This document shows positions 1-5,684 of a stretch of 6,473 nucleotides of DNA, piece after piece (the first letter of the stretch is position 1; each line of letters starts with the position of its first letter). The notes below the pieces were generated by a model, which did not search any database, was not told the origin of the DNA, and saw only the letters and a program-made list of their open reading frames with translations. Origin of the DNA: Chloroflexota bacterium (lineage in GTDB: Bacteria > Chloroflexota > Anaerolineae > Aggregatilineales > UBA3940); assembly GCA_010092775.1 (NCBI GenBank), contig JAADYZ010000538.1, positions 1-6,473 of the forward strand, read 5' to 3'. Made by a program: the position numbers and the translations under genes.

Positions 1-360
1 ATCATTGTGCGTTTTGCTCCCCCTTACGATCCAGTCCAGGATATGCATGCCGCCCAAGACAGCGTCGCTGCCTTCAAGGCGCGCCTTGGAGGGCATGTCG
101 TTGGCATTTGGGATTTGCTCGATCATCAGCTTGACTTCTCAACCATGATGCGGGGCCTGGCGGAGGTTACCCGGCTCAACCCGGAGTGGTATGAGAATCT
201 ATCGGCTTTTCTGGTTGGCGATGGCTTCCTGATGCGCGTTGCTGCCCAGGCAATCAACCACCAGCCGACCTATAGCATCGCTCAGCACGGCATCTTCACC
301 ACGATGCAAGAGGCCCTGGCTGCTGCTCGCGATGTGCTGGCAGAGCGGGTCCCGGCCTAA
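1..360 (+). CDS. SpoIIAA/STAS-like small protein, 5' end cut by window
   Basis: The frame is already open at base 1 and ends at TAA 358-360, giving 119 visible residues. A GTG at position 7 is in frame but has no room for a visible SD, and the residues around it (IIVRF) look like a first beta strand, so the true start is probably just outside the window. The pattern is a beta strand, a helix (about residues 14-28), a central hydrophobic strand (VVGIWDL), a helix, another strand (AFLVGD), and a C-terminal strand plus helix with the motif IFTTMQEALAAA. That order, and the 'F.t.eeAl' ending, resemble the SpoIIAA-like/STAS fold of small cytosolic proteins that often bind a partner or lipid. I see no conserved phosphorylatable serine motif, so a classical anti-sigma-factor antagonist role cannot be claimed. 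It converges on the RIO kinase gene and is followed at once by a strong hairpin. The fold is a tentative assignment; the existence of the gene is well supported. Confidence 0.7.
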   Translation: MIVRFAPPYDPVQDMHAAQDSVAAFKARLGGHVVGIWDLLDHQLDFSTMMRGLAEVTRLNPEWYENLSAFLVGDGFLMRVAAQAINHQPTYSIAQHGIFTTMQEALAAARDVLAERVPA

Positions 361-371
361 CCAGAGGAATC

Positions 372-401
372 AAGCGAGCCAGGCATCGTCCTGGCTCGCT
401 T
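372..401 (+). terminator. Intrinsic terminator between convergent genes
   Basis: A perfect 12-bp inverted repeat (AAGCGAGCCAGG at 372-383 and CCTGGCTCGCTT at 390-401) encloses a 6-base loop. On the + strand it is followed by a T-rich run (402-421, including CTTATTCTTCTT). It starts 11 bases after the stop of the + gene and ends 8 bases before the last base of the convergent kinase gene, so it can end both transcripts. The T-rich side favours the + direction; the - direction lacks a good U tract. Confidence 0.82.
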
Positions 402-409
402 TGTCGTGC

Positions 410-1519
410 TTATTCTTCTTCCAGGCGCGACAGATCTGCGAGGAGGTCTGCCGGGCGCAGGTAGACATAGCGGTCCCATAAATCATGGGTGATTTTCTTA
501 GGGCGGCTGTGGACGCCAAAGCGCTCGAAGTACTCGCAGACCCGTGTGACGTCCCGTTCCAGAATGGAGCGGGACGAGTCATTCCGGTGAAGGTCGACCA
601 CCTGCGGAAAGTCGATTAGAACGATCTCGCCCTGCCAATACAAAATGTTGTAGGCAGACAGGTCGCCGTGTACCCAGCCATACTCCAACAGCCGTTCGAT
701 GTTATACATCACCTGCTTGAAGAGCTGCTGTGCTTCATCTGTCTCAAGCTGCACTTCACTTAGCGTGGGCGCTGCCATCTGCTCATCTCCGACATAGTCC
801 ATCAAGACGGCGTTCTGGCTGGCGGCCAGCACATTCGGGACTGCCGCCCCGGCAGCATGCAGCTTCTGCATCGCGAGCACCTCGTGCATGAGCCAGGATG
901 TATGCTTGATTTGCTGGCCAAATGCTGACTTGGCGCGCAGAGCGTTGGCGATGCGGCGTTTATGGCCCTGAGCATCGTGCCCGTCTGAACTCAACAGGCC
1001 GCGCCCCTTGCGATATTGGGCATCGTTGCTCAGTTGGCGGAACATGCGTGGTCGATAGACCTTGGCCGCCAGCAGAGCCTCTCCGGTGCTTTCGTGGGCA
1101 GCGCAGCGATAGACGCTGGCCTCTTTGCCACCTTTCACCAGGGCAAGCACATCGGTGATCAGGCTTTGATCGTAGAAGGCGCGCAGCGATTGCAGCAGCC
1201 AACCGGCCTCGTGCTTGCTGGGCCGATAGCTGGTCTCAAAGCCGCCTTCCAAGCCGATCATTTCATCACTGAGTTCTTCGACCAGCGCCGCCGCTGCTTT
1301 CTTGGGCGTGTGCTGGGCCTTGGGTTTACGCTTGCGGCGGGCCCGGCGATCCGTCTGCGTGGGGTCGAACTGCTCCGCAAGCGCTTCGTACTCGTCGTCG
1401 TAGTCGTCAAACTGGCGATTAGAACGCAACGCTGGTTTATCCTTTTGCTTCACAATAAGATTGATCAACCAATGCGAGCGGGAGCAGCAGGGCCAGCCGG
1501 AATCGTTAGACGGCAGCAT
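410..1519 (-). CDS. RIO1-family atypical serine protein kinase
   Basis: This is a cytosolic RIO-type kinase, 369 residues from the only ATG (1519). A charged N-terminal tail (acidic DDYDDEYE at 38-45, basic RRARRKRKPK at 58-67) precedes the kinase core. The core shows a RIO-type nucleotide loop (KGGKEASVY, 129-137), the ATP-anchoring lysine in AAKVYRP (K153), and a helix with KGR. It also has a hinge-like MDYVGDE (240-246), the catalytic loop HGDLSAYNIL (H284, D286, N291) and the metal-binding LIDFPQ (D303). All catalytic residues are present, so it should bind ATP; archaeal and eukaryotic RIO1 act in small-subunit ribosome maturation as kinase/ATPase, while bacterial roles are poorly defined. 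The start is uncertain. The first 30 residues look atypical (paired Cys, two Trp) and ATG 1519 has only a weak SD. A TTG at 1429 has AAAGGA at 1440-1445, 10 bases upstream, and would give 339 residues beginning RSNRQFDD. A GTG at 1453 has no SD. Confidence 0.93.
   Translation of the reverse strand: MLPSNDSGWPCCSRSHWLINLIVKQKDKPALRSNRQFDDYDDEYEALAEQFDPTQTDRRARRKRKPKAQHTPKKAAAALVEELSDEMIGLEGGFETSYRPSKHEAGWLLQSLRAFYDQSLITDVLALVKGGKEASVYRCAAHESTGEALLAAKVYRPRMFRQLSNDAQYRKGRGLLSSDGHDAQGHKRRIANALRAKSAFGQQIKHTSWLMHEVLAMQKLHAAGAAVPNVLAASQNAVLMDYVGDEQMAAPTLSEVQLETDEAQQLFKQVMYNIERLLEYGWVHGDLSAYNILYWQGEIVLIDFPQVVDLHRNDSSRSILERDVTRVCEYFERFGVHSRPKKITHDLWDRYVYLRPADLLADLSRLEEE
1440..1445 (-). promoter_or_regulatory. 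SD-like site for an alternative TTG start of the RIO kinase
   Basis: On the minus strand AAAGGA lies 10 bases before TTG 1429, in frame with the kinase. It is a better SD than the one before ATG 1519, and translation from here would remove a non-conserved-looking N-terminus. It does not settle the start, because TTG is the rarest of the usual initiators. Confidence 0.4.
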
Positions 1520-1596
1520 GCAATCATCCCGCGGAAGAATCGTACTGCGGGCTGCGTGCGCCGAGAGCTATTCAGTTGTGCGGAAAAGCGTGGAGC

Positions 1597-1659
1597 TTAA
1601 CGCAAGCTCAAGGAAGGCGCACGCTCGTCGACAAGGGCAGTTCTATTCACTTTTGCCAT
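1597..1659 (-). CDS. 20-codon leader peptide ORF upstream of the RIO kinase
   Basis: On the minus strand, ATG 1659 opens a 20-codon frame ending at TAA 1597-1599; the peptide begins MAKVNRTALVDER and ends in SLSLR. It is preceded by AAAGGAGG (1669-1676) with 9 bases to the ATG, the strongest SD in the window. A perfect TTGACA -35 lies upstream, so its predicted transcript start is only about 33 bases before the ATG. It is in a different frame from the kinase and ends 77 bases before the kinase ATG (167 before the alternative TTG). The peptide is basic, with no run of one amino acid's codons that would indicate classical attenuation, and I recognise no family. It may be a regulatory leader peptide for the kinase, or the relic of an original N-terminus separated by an insertion or frameshift. 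The ribosome site is seen directly; function is unknown. Confidence 0.5.
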   Translation of the reverse strand: MAKVNRTALVDERAPSLSLR

Positions 1660-1668
1660 GCGATCACG

Positions 1669-1676
1669 CCTCCTTT
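1669..1676 (-). promoter_or_regulatory. Near-consensus SD of the leader ORF
   Basis: Minus-strand AAAGGAGG, 9 bases before ATG 1659. It is a far better match to the anti-SD than any site before the kinase start, and this decides the start of the 20-codon ORF. Confidence 0.65.
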
Positions 1677-1699
1677 GATTTGAGGAAGTTACAGCGCTA

Positions 1700-1728
1700 A
1701 GCCTAGCGCGAATTCTGAGACCTGTCAA
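1700..1728 (-). promoter_or_regulatory. Candidate sigma-70-type promoter for leader ORF and RIO kinase
   Basis: On the minus strand a perfect -35 hexamer TTGACA (1723-1728) is followed after exactly 17 bases by TAGGCT (1700-1705), which keeps the three most conserved -10 positions (TA...T). Transcription would begin near 1693, 33-34 bases before the leader ATG. The -35 lies inside a small inverted repeat (CCTGT-CAA-ACAGG, 1721-1733). This is a sequence match only. Confidence 0.45.
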
Positions 1729-1753
1729 ACAGGGGATCGCGCTGCAATTAGGG

Positions 1754-1759
1754 TATACT
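1754..1759 (+). promoter_or_regulatory. Candidate -10 element for the BON-ald-CoA-transferase operon
   Basis: TATACT matches the -10 consensus at five of six positions, about 100 bases upstream of the BON gene. No good -35 lies 16-18 bases upstream, so the promoter would be weak or activator-dependent. A second, poorer pair (TGGACC 1815-1820, 17 bases, CATACT 1838-1843) is too close to the SD to be convincing. The rest of 1660-1860 shows no further gene. Confidence 0.35.
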
Positions 1760-1860
1760 GAGGCTAACACATCACCTCAATGACATTCATCAACCATTCC
1801 GTGAGATTTTTCACTGGACCGCTTTCCCCACTTTGACCATACTAGCCCTTGGAGGAAGCT

Positions 1861-2307
1861 ATGACGACCCATACCCCACCCCAGAAACTCACCCGAGCCG
1901 ATCAGCAAATTCTGGACGACGTGCGCGACGCCATTTACAGTATCGAGATTGTGCGCACGGCCCACATGCCCATCGAAATCCAGGTCGCTGATGGGATTGT
2001 GACGATCGAAGGCATTGTACAATCCAACCCGATGAAGCAGAGCATCCTGGTGGCAGCGGCATCGACGCGCAACGTCAAAAAGGTGATCGATAAGCTGATC
2101 GATGACACCCATCTGGAGTTGGCCGTTGCCCAAAGCCTGACCGAGGCAGAGAATCTCAACGATGACATGATCCTCGTGACGGCCTACAAAGGTGTGGTGA
2201 CCCTGAGCGGCAGGGTGGATGAAGAAGGCGAGGACGCCCTCGCTGAGAAGATCGCTACCGACACGCCGGGCGTCCGCTCGGTGATCAACAATCTTGAGTG
2301 CTGCTAA
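1861..2307 (+). CDS. Tandem BON-domain protein
   Basis: This is a 148-residue protein made almost entirely of two BON domains (about residues 14-81 and 82-146). Each has the typical helix, then the 'DG.VTI.G.V' strand pair (DGIVTIEGIV at 44-53; KGVVTLSGRV at 110-119). A helix and closing V..V strand follow (NVKKVIDKLI; GVRSVINNLE). BON domains are thought to bind phospholipid or other hydrophobic surfaces, as in OsmY and Kbp/YgaU. This one has no signal peptide or membrane segment, so it is probably cytosolic, unlike periplasmic OsmY. ATG 1861 was chosen because GGAGG at 1851-1855 sits 5 bases upstream; the in-frame TTG at 1849 would overlap that SD. It is the first gene of a + strand unit, 18 bases before the ald-like gene. 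It ends in two cysteines (CC), which is curious but unexplained. The family call is good; its function here is unknown. Confidence 0.88.
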   Translation: MTTHTPPQKLTRADQQILDDVRDAIYSIEIVRTAHMPIEIQVADGIVTIEGIVQSNPMKQSILVAAASTRNVKKVIDKLIDDTHLELAVAQSLTEAENLNDDMILVTAYKGVVTLSGRVDEEGEDALAEKIATDTPGVRSVINNLECC

Positions 2308-2325
2308 GCAAAGGATAGACACATC

Positions 2326-3423
2326 GTGGATATTGGCATTCCCGTCGAACAGGCCCCCAGTGAATACCGGGTCGGCCTTACCCCGCAGGGGGTGCGCCTG
2401 CTGACCGAAGCTGGCCACCGCTGCTACGTTGAGCAAGGTGCAGGCGAAGGCGCCGGATTCAAGGACTCCGATTTTGAGCGTTCCGGCGCGACCATCGTCT
2501 ATGGCTCGCGCGAGGTCTATGGCCGCTCCGATTTGGTACTGAAAGTCTCCAGCCCAAACCTGAACGAAGCCGACATGCTGCGCGATGGCCAGACGATCTG
2601 TGCGTTCTGGCATCTGGCCGCCCGCCCGCGCGAGGTGATCAATACCCTGATCGAACGGCAGATTACGGCGGTCGCCTATGAAGCCATCGAGAACGAGGAC
2701 GGGCTGCTGCCGGTCCTGCGCCCACTGAGCGAGATCGCTGGCCTGATGACGGCACAGGTGGCGGCACGCTACTGCCAGAACGACAGCGGCGGCACAGGTG
2801 TGCTGCTCAGTGGGGTGATGGGCGTGCCGGCCAGCCGGGTGATGATCCTCGGGGCAGGGACGGTCGGGATCGCGGCGGCGCGAGCCTTCTACGCGCTGGG
2901 CGCAGATGTACTCGTGCTCGACAATGACTTAGAGCGCCTGCGTCGGGTTGATCTTCATTTCGATGGGCGGGTCAAGACGATGGTCTCCCATGACTTCAAC
3001 ATCGCCCGCGAGATCACGACCGTGCAGGTCTTGATCGGTGCGGTGCTGGTGCCCAGGGCGCGGACCCCACGCCTGGTGACCCGTGAGATGGTGCGCTCAA
3101 TGCGGCCTGGCAGCGTGGTGATCGATGTGGCTATCGATCAGGGCGGCTGCATCGAGACCAGCCGACCGACCAGCCACTTCGATCCGACCTTTACCGACGA
3201 AGGCGTGATCCACTACTGTGTGCCCAACATCTCAGGCGTGGTCGCACGCACTGCGACACATGCCTATCTGAATGTGGCCTGGCCCTATATCCGCAGCATC
3301 GCGGAGCAGGGCGTGATGACGGCAGCCGAACATGATCCGGATTTTGCGCGTGGCGTGGTGGTGCATCAGGGTAACATCCTGGATGAACAACTGGCCGAGC
3401 TGCTGCGCAGCGTAGCCCAATAA
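2326..3423 (+). CDS. ald: Alanine dehydrogenase (NAD-dependent)
   Basis: Alanine dehydrogenase catalyses L-alanine + NAD+ + H2O to pyruvate + NH4+ + NADH, reversibly, in the cytosol. The 365 residues match the usual family length of about 360-375. The N-terminal substrate domain carries the pyruvate-binding arginine (R15 in EYRVGLTP), the lysine K73 (VLKVSSP) and the catalytic histidine H96 (FWHLAA). The NAD domain has GAGTVG (176-181) with an aspartate at the end of the second strand (D199 in VLDND), which favours NAD over NADP. The block VIDVAIDQGGCIETSRPTSH holds the catalytic aspartate (D271). The AIDQGGC-ETSRPT signature separates it from transhydrogenase PntA. The family's usual NMPG near residue 301 is NISG here. 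The start is GTG 2326 with AAGGA at 2311-2315, 10 bases upstream; no ATG lies nearby. It is 18 bases after the BON gene and 11 before the CoA-transferase gene, so it is probably co-transcribed with both. Confidence 0.93.
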   Translation: MDIGIPVEQAPSEYRVGLTPQGVRLLTEAGHRCYVEQGAGEGAGFKDSDFERSGATIVYGSREVYGRSDLVLKVSSPNLNEADMLRDGQTICAFWHLAARPREVINTLIERQITAVAYEAIENEDGLLPVLRPLSEIAGLMTAQVAARYCQNDSGGTGVLLSGVMGVPASRVMILGAGTVGIAAARAFYALGADVLVLDNDLERLRRVDLHFDGRVKTMVSHDFNIAREITTVQVLIGAVLVPRARTPRLVTREMVRSMRPGSVVIDVAIDQGGCIETSRPTSHFDPTFTDEGVIHYCVPNISGVVARTATHAYLNVAWPYIRSIAEQGVMTAAEHDPDFARGVVVHQGNILDEQLAELLRSVAQ

Positions 3424-3434
3424 GGAGAGACACG

Positions 3435-4763
3435 ATGGCTCACTGGGAGAAACTCTATCAAGAGCGGCGCTGCACTGCCGAAGAAGCGCTTCAATCTATC
3501 CACTCGAACCAGCGCGTTTTTATGACGGGCAACTGCTCGGTGCCGCAGGTGGTGATCCAAGCCCTGGTCGAGCGCTCGCGCCAGCTTGAGAACATCGAAG
3601 TGGCGCAAGTGCTGACCGTCGGCGCGGAAGCCTTTAACGATCCAGCCTTGGAAGGCCATCTGCGCGTCAACACGATGTTCATCTCGCATGACGTGCGCAG
3701 CGCTGTCCAGGATGGCCGGGCCGATTTCACGCCGATCTTCCTCTCGGAGATTCCCGGCTTGTATCGCACGGAACTACCCCTTGATGCCGCCCTGATTCAG
3801 GTGTCACCACCCGATGAACACGGCTTCTGCTCCTTCGGTGTCGAGGTTGGCGTGACCAAGACCGCCGCTGAAGTGGCCGAAGTGGTCATCGCGGAGGTCA
3901 ATCCGCGTATGCCGCGCACCCTGGGTGACAGCTTCATTCACGTCTCAAAGATCACCCATGTGGTCGAGGTGGACTACGAGCTGCCCGAGTTCCACATGGC
4001 GAAGCCATCCGACACCCAGCAGAAGATCGGTAAGCTGATTGCCGACCTGATCGAAGATGGCAGTACCCTGCAAACGGGCATCGGTGGTATCCCCGATGCG
4101 GTGCTGCAATACCTGACCGATAAGCGCGATCTAGGCATTCACACTGAGTTGTTCTCTGATGGGGTGATTGATCTAGTCGAGCAGGGCATTATCAACAACG
4201 AAGCCAAGACCCTGCACACCGGAAAGATCATCGCGGGCTTTGTGCTGGGCACCCGCCGCCTCTACGACTTCATCGACAACAACCCCGTGGTCGAACTGCA
4301 TCCGACCGAGTACATCAATGACCCTTTCCGCATCGCTCAGAACGACAAGATGATTGCCATCAATTCAGCCATCCAGGTCGATCTGACCGGGCAAGTCTGC
4401 GCCGACAGCTTTGGCCATAAGTTCTACAGCGGGGTGGGTGGTCAGGTGGACTTTGTGCGTGGGGCTGCTCGATCCAAAGGCGGCAAGCCGATTATTGCGC
4501 TGCCCGCGACAGCCAAGAACGACAGCATCAGCCGGATTGTCGACACCTTGACGCCCGGCGCTGGGGTGATCACGACGCGCAACGACGTTCACTACGTGGT
4601 GACGGAGTTTGGTGTGGCGCACTTGTACGGCAAAACCATCCGCGAGCGGGTCACCGCCTTGATCAACATCGCCCATCCGAATTTCCAGGAAAGCCTGACC
4701 CAGAAGGCGCATGAACTGAACTACCTTCCGACTGTTTACAGCGGCGCGGACGTCGCCAATTAG
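3435..4763 (+). CDS. Acetyl-CoA hydrolase/4-hydroxybutyrate CoA-transferase family protein
   Basis: This is a 442-residue family I CoA-transferase of the acetyl-CoA hydrolase/transferase type, cytosolic. It should move CoA between carboxylic acids through a glutamyl-CoA thioester. The N-terminal domain (about 1-190) has ALIQVSPPDEHGFCSFG (119-135). The C-terminal domain has GIGGIP (215-220), the catalytic glutamate in TELFSDG (E238), and GVGGQVDFVRGA (333-344), a typical CoA-site segment. The E238 position and spacing resemble 4-hydroxybutyrate CoA-transferase (AbfT/Cat2 type); succinyl-CoA:acetate and butyryl-CoA:acetate transferases are alternatives, and the substrate cannot be fixed from sequence. 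ATG 3435 is preceded by AAGGAG (3422-3427, 7 bases), overlapping the ald stop. Its pairing with ald suggests that pyruvate-derived acyl-CoA, or acetate, is its partner, but this is inference. It is the last gene of the unit and a hairpin follows. Confidence 0.92.
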   Translation: MAHWEKLYQERRCTAEEALQSIHSNQRVFMTGNCSVPQVVIQALVERSRQLENIEVAQVLTVGAEAFNDPALEGHLRVNTMFISHDVRSAVQDGRADFTPIFLSEIPGLYRTELPLDAALIQVSPPDEHGFCSFGVEVGVTKTAAEVAEVVIAEVNPRMPRTLGDSFIHVSKITHVVEVDYELPEFHMAKPSDTQQKIGKLIADLIEDGSTLQTGIGGIPDAVLQYLTDKRDLGIHTELFSDGVIDLVEQGIINNEAKTLHTGKIIAGFVLGTRRLYDFIDNNPVVELHPTEYINDPFRIAQNDKMIAINSAIQVDLTGQVCADSFGHKFYSGVGGQVDFVRGAARSKGGKPIIALPATAKNDSISRIVDTLTPGAGVITTRNDVHYVVTEFGVAHLYGKTIRERVTALINIAHPNFQESLTQKAHELNYLPTVYSGADVAN

Positions 4764-4775
4764 CCTGAAAACGCC

Positions 4776-4806
4776 AGGGCGTACCAGCAGCTTCGTGGTA
4801 CGCCCT
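4776..4806 (+). terminator. Probable terminator hairpin after the operon
   Basis: A perfect 11-bp inverted repeat (AGGGCGTACCA 4776-4786, TGGTACGCCCT 4796-4806) with a 9-base loop begins 12 bases after the CoA-transferase stop. There is no T run after it on the + strand (it is followed by CGATCAAAATAG), so it may be rho-assisted or mainly stabilise the 3' end. The remaining gap to 4987 shows no gene and no other strong structure. Confidence 0.6.
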
Positions 4807-4987
4807 CGATCAAAATAGATGCGACCTTCGAAAGTGGCAGGGGTAAACGAGACGTCGATGGATTGGTGCGATGTAGTAAGTCGCTCGCCCACCGCCCACC
4901 ACATCTTTAGCTTAGCACTTGGGCCGCCCTGCTCCATCCCACAAGTGGTTGATCTTGCCTCCGACAGCTAGCCTAATTCAGCCAACG

Positions 4988-5512
4988 TCACCAGGTAATA
5001 TCGATCATGCTGGTGAAGCCATCGATCTCCCGCCGCACGATCAAATCGTTCTCAGGTGGGGCAAAGCGCCTGGCCAAACCGTAAATGATGCCGTAAATCA
5101 CATCGGGCGGATGTGGGGCGCGATAAGTGACGCGCCAATGACGCTCGCCAAGCTGCTCGGCTGCCACACTGCCGATGTCGCCATTACGGTGAACCGCCTC
5201 ATGATTGGCTGGCAAGGTCTGCATCACCTGCCCAATCGTGCTGACCTCAGGCGGATAGGGGAACACCTCAGCCGCTTTCATGCCAATGGCAACAAAGTCG
5301 GTCATGGCCGTCGGATGCTGTTCCAACTCGCTAAAGAGGTCAAGCATGGGCTGCATTGGGTACCATTGGTCAAGCTGGATGTCATCCATGTGATGTCTTT
5401 TGAGCAAGTCATCAATGTCGGCAATGGTGATGGTGCTAACAAAGCCTTGCATAGCCGCGCCAATAATCTCGTTATCTTCACTGAATGCGACATACTTACG
5501 TTCAAATTCCAT
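4988..5512 (-). CDS. Conserved-looking protein of unknown function, possible sensor-like fold
   Basis: This is a 174-residue soluble protein with no signal peptide or membrane segment. An N-terminal strand-helix part (about 1-40) has the pattern 'DIDDLLKRHHMDDI'. A block QLDQWYPMQPMLDLF (46-60) follows, then a helix with AIGMKAAEVFPYPPEV (75-90). Next come HRNGDIGS (108-115), a strand with W126 (HWRVTYRAPHPP), and YGIIYGLARRFAPP (140-153) before a C-terminal strand. The W-Y-P block, H-R-x-GD-x-G and the paired G-aromatic/P features are the kind of pattern seen in small alpha/beta ligand-binding sensor domains (heme-NO-binding or V4R-like). I cannot name a family with confidence and see no catalytic motif. 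The start has AAAGGG 9 bases upstream on the minus strand. It is divergent from the pentapeptide-repeat gene across a 172-base gap with two inverted repeats, which hints at shared regulation. Confidence 0.8.
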   Translation of the reverse strand: MEFERKYVAFSEDNEIIGAAMQGFVSTITIADIDDLLKRHHMDDIQLDQWYPMQPMLDLFSELEQHPTAMTDFVAIGMKAAEVFPYPPEVSTIGQVMQTLPANHEAVHRNGDIGSVAAEQLGERHWRVTYRAPHPPDVIYGIIYGLARRFAPPENDLIVRREIDGFTSMIDITW

Positions 5513-5531
5513 TTGTGTTGACCCTTTCGTT

Positions 5532-5544
5532 CAGTCAATGACTG
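5532..5544. promoter_or_regulatory. 13-bp palindrome, possible operator
   Basis: CAGTCA-A-TGACTG is a perfect palindrome with 6-base arms, 20 bases upstream of the start of the 174-residue protein, in the divergent gap. The position and symmetry suit a dimeric repressor site, but there is no second copy nearby and no known consensus is claimed. Confidence 0.35.
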
Positions 5545-5573
5545 CTGATGATTCTGACAGACCTCTCTAAGCG

Positions 5574-5597
5574 CACAGGCCTAGTTTATTGCCTGTG
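5574..5597. repeat. 7-bp inverted repeat in the divergent gap
   Basis: CACAGGC (5574-5580) and GCCTGTG (5591-5597) flank a 10-base AT-rich loop (ctagtttatt). It could be a regulator site or a weak hairpin; no T tract follows. Chance is possible for a stem of this size. Confidence 0.35.
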
Positions 5598-5636
5598 GTT
5601 CTCAAATGACAGAACTGCAACAGATTGTGATGGCAG

Positions 5637-5645
5637 TGGTATCAT
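5637..5645 (+). promoter_or_regulatory. Candidate extended -10 promoter for the pentapeptide-repeat gene
   Basis: TGGTATCAT has the extended -10 TG dinucleotide, and TATCAT differs from the -10 consensus at one position. It lies about 40 bases upstream of ATG 5685, and no convincing -35 hexamer is seen, as expected for an extended -10. Confidence 0.4.
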
Positions 5646-5684
5646 TACGGGCAGGTCATCACTTGCGACTGCTGAGGACAGCCT

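Noticed and set aside
1528..1551. CCCGC/GCGGG inverted repeat before the kinase ATG, as an attenuator
   Set aside because: Only five base pairs with a 14-base loop; a stem of this kind is common by chance in GC-rich DNA.
1016..1600. 194-codon + strand open frame antisense to the RIO kinase
   Set aside because: It overlaps the conserved kinase core; the composition is that of a shadow of a GC-rich gene.
1849..1860. TTG at 1849 as the start of the BON protein
   Set aside because: The GGAGG that serves ATG 1861 lies immediately after this TTG, and no SD precedes it.
1777..2613. 278-codon open frame on the minus strand over the BON gene and ald start
   Set aside because: It is antisense to two well-supported genes with good SDs and family motifs, and its translation shows no recognisable domain.
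4365..4937. 190-codon minus-strand open frame at the end of the CoA-transferase gene
   Set aside because: Most of it is antisense to the catalytic C-terminal domain of the CoA-transferase, and no motif is seen in the remainder.
4939..4948. CCAC-AA-GTGG palindrome as a terminator for the 174-residue protein
   Set aside because: The stem is four base pairs with a two-base loop and no T tract; too weak to call.
4919..5521. 200-codon + strand open frame over the 174-residue protein
   Set aside because: The minus-strand protein has an SD and a coherent residue pattern; this frame is its shadow.
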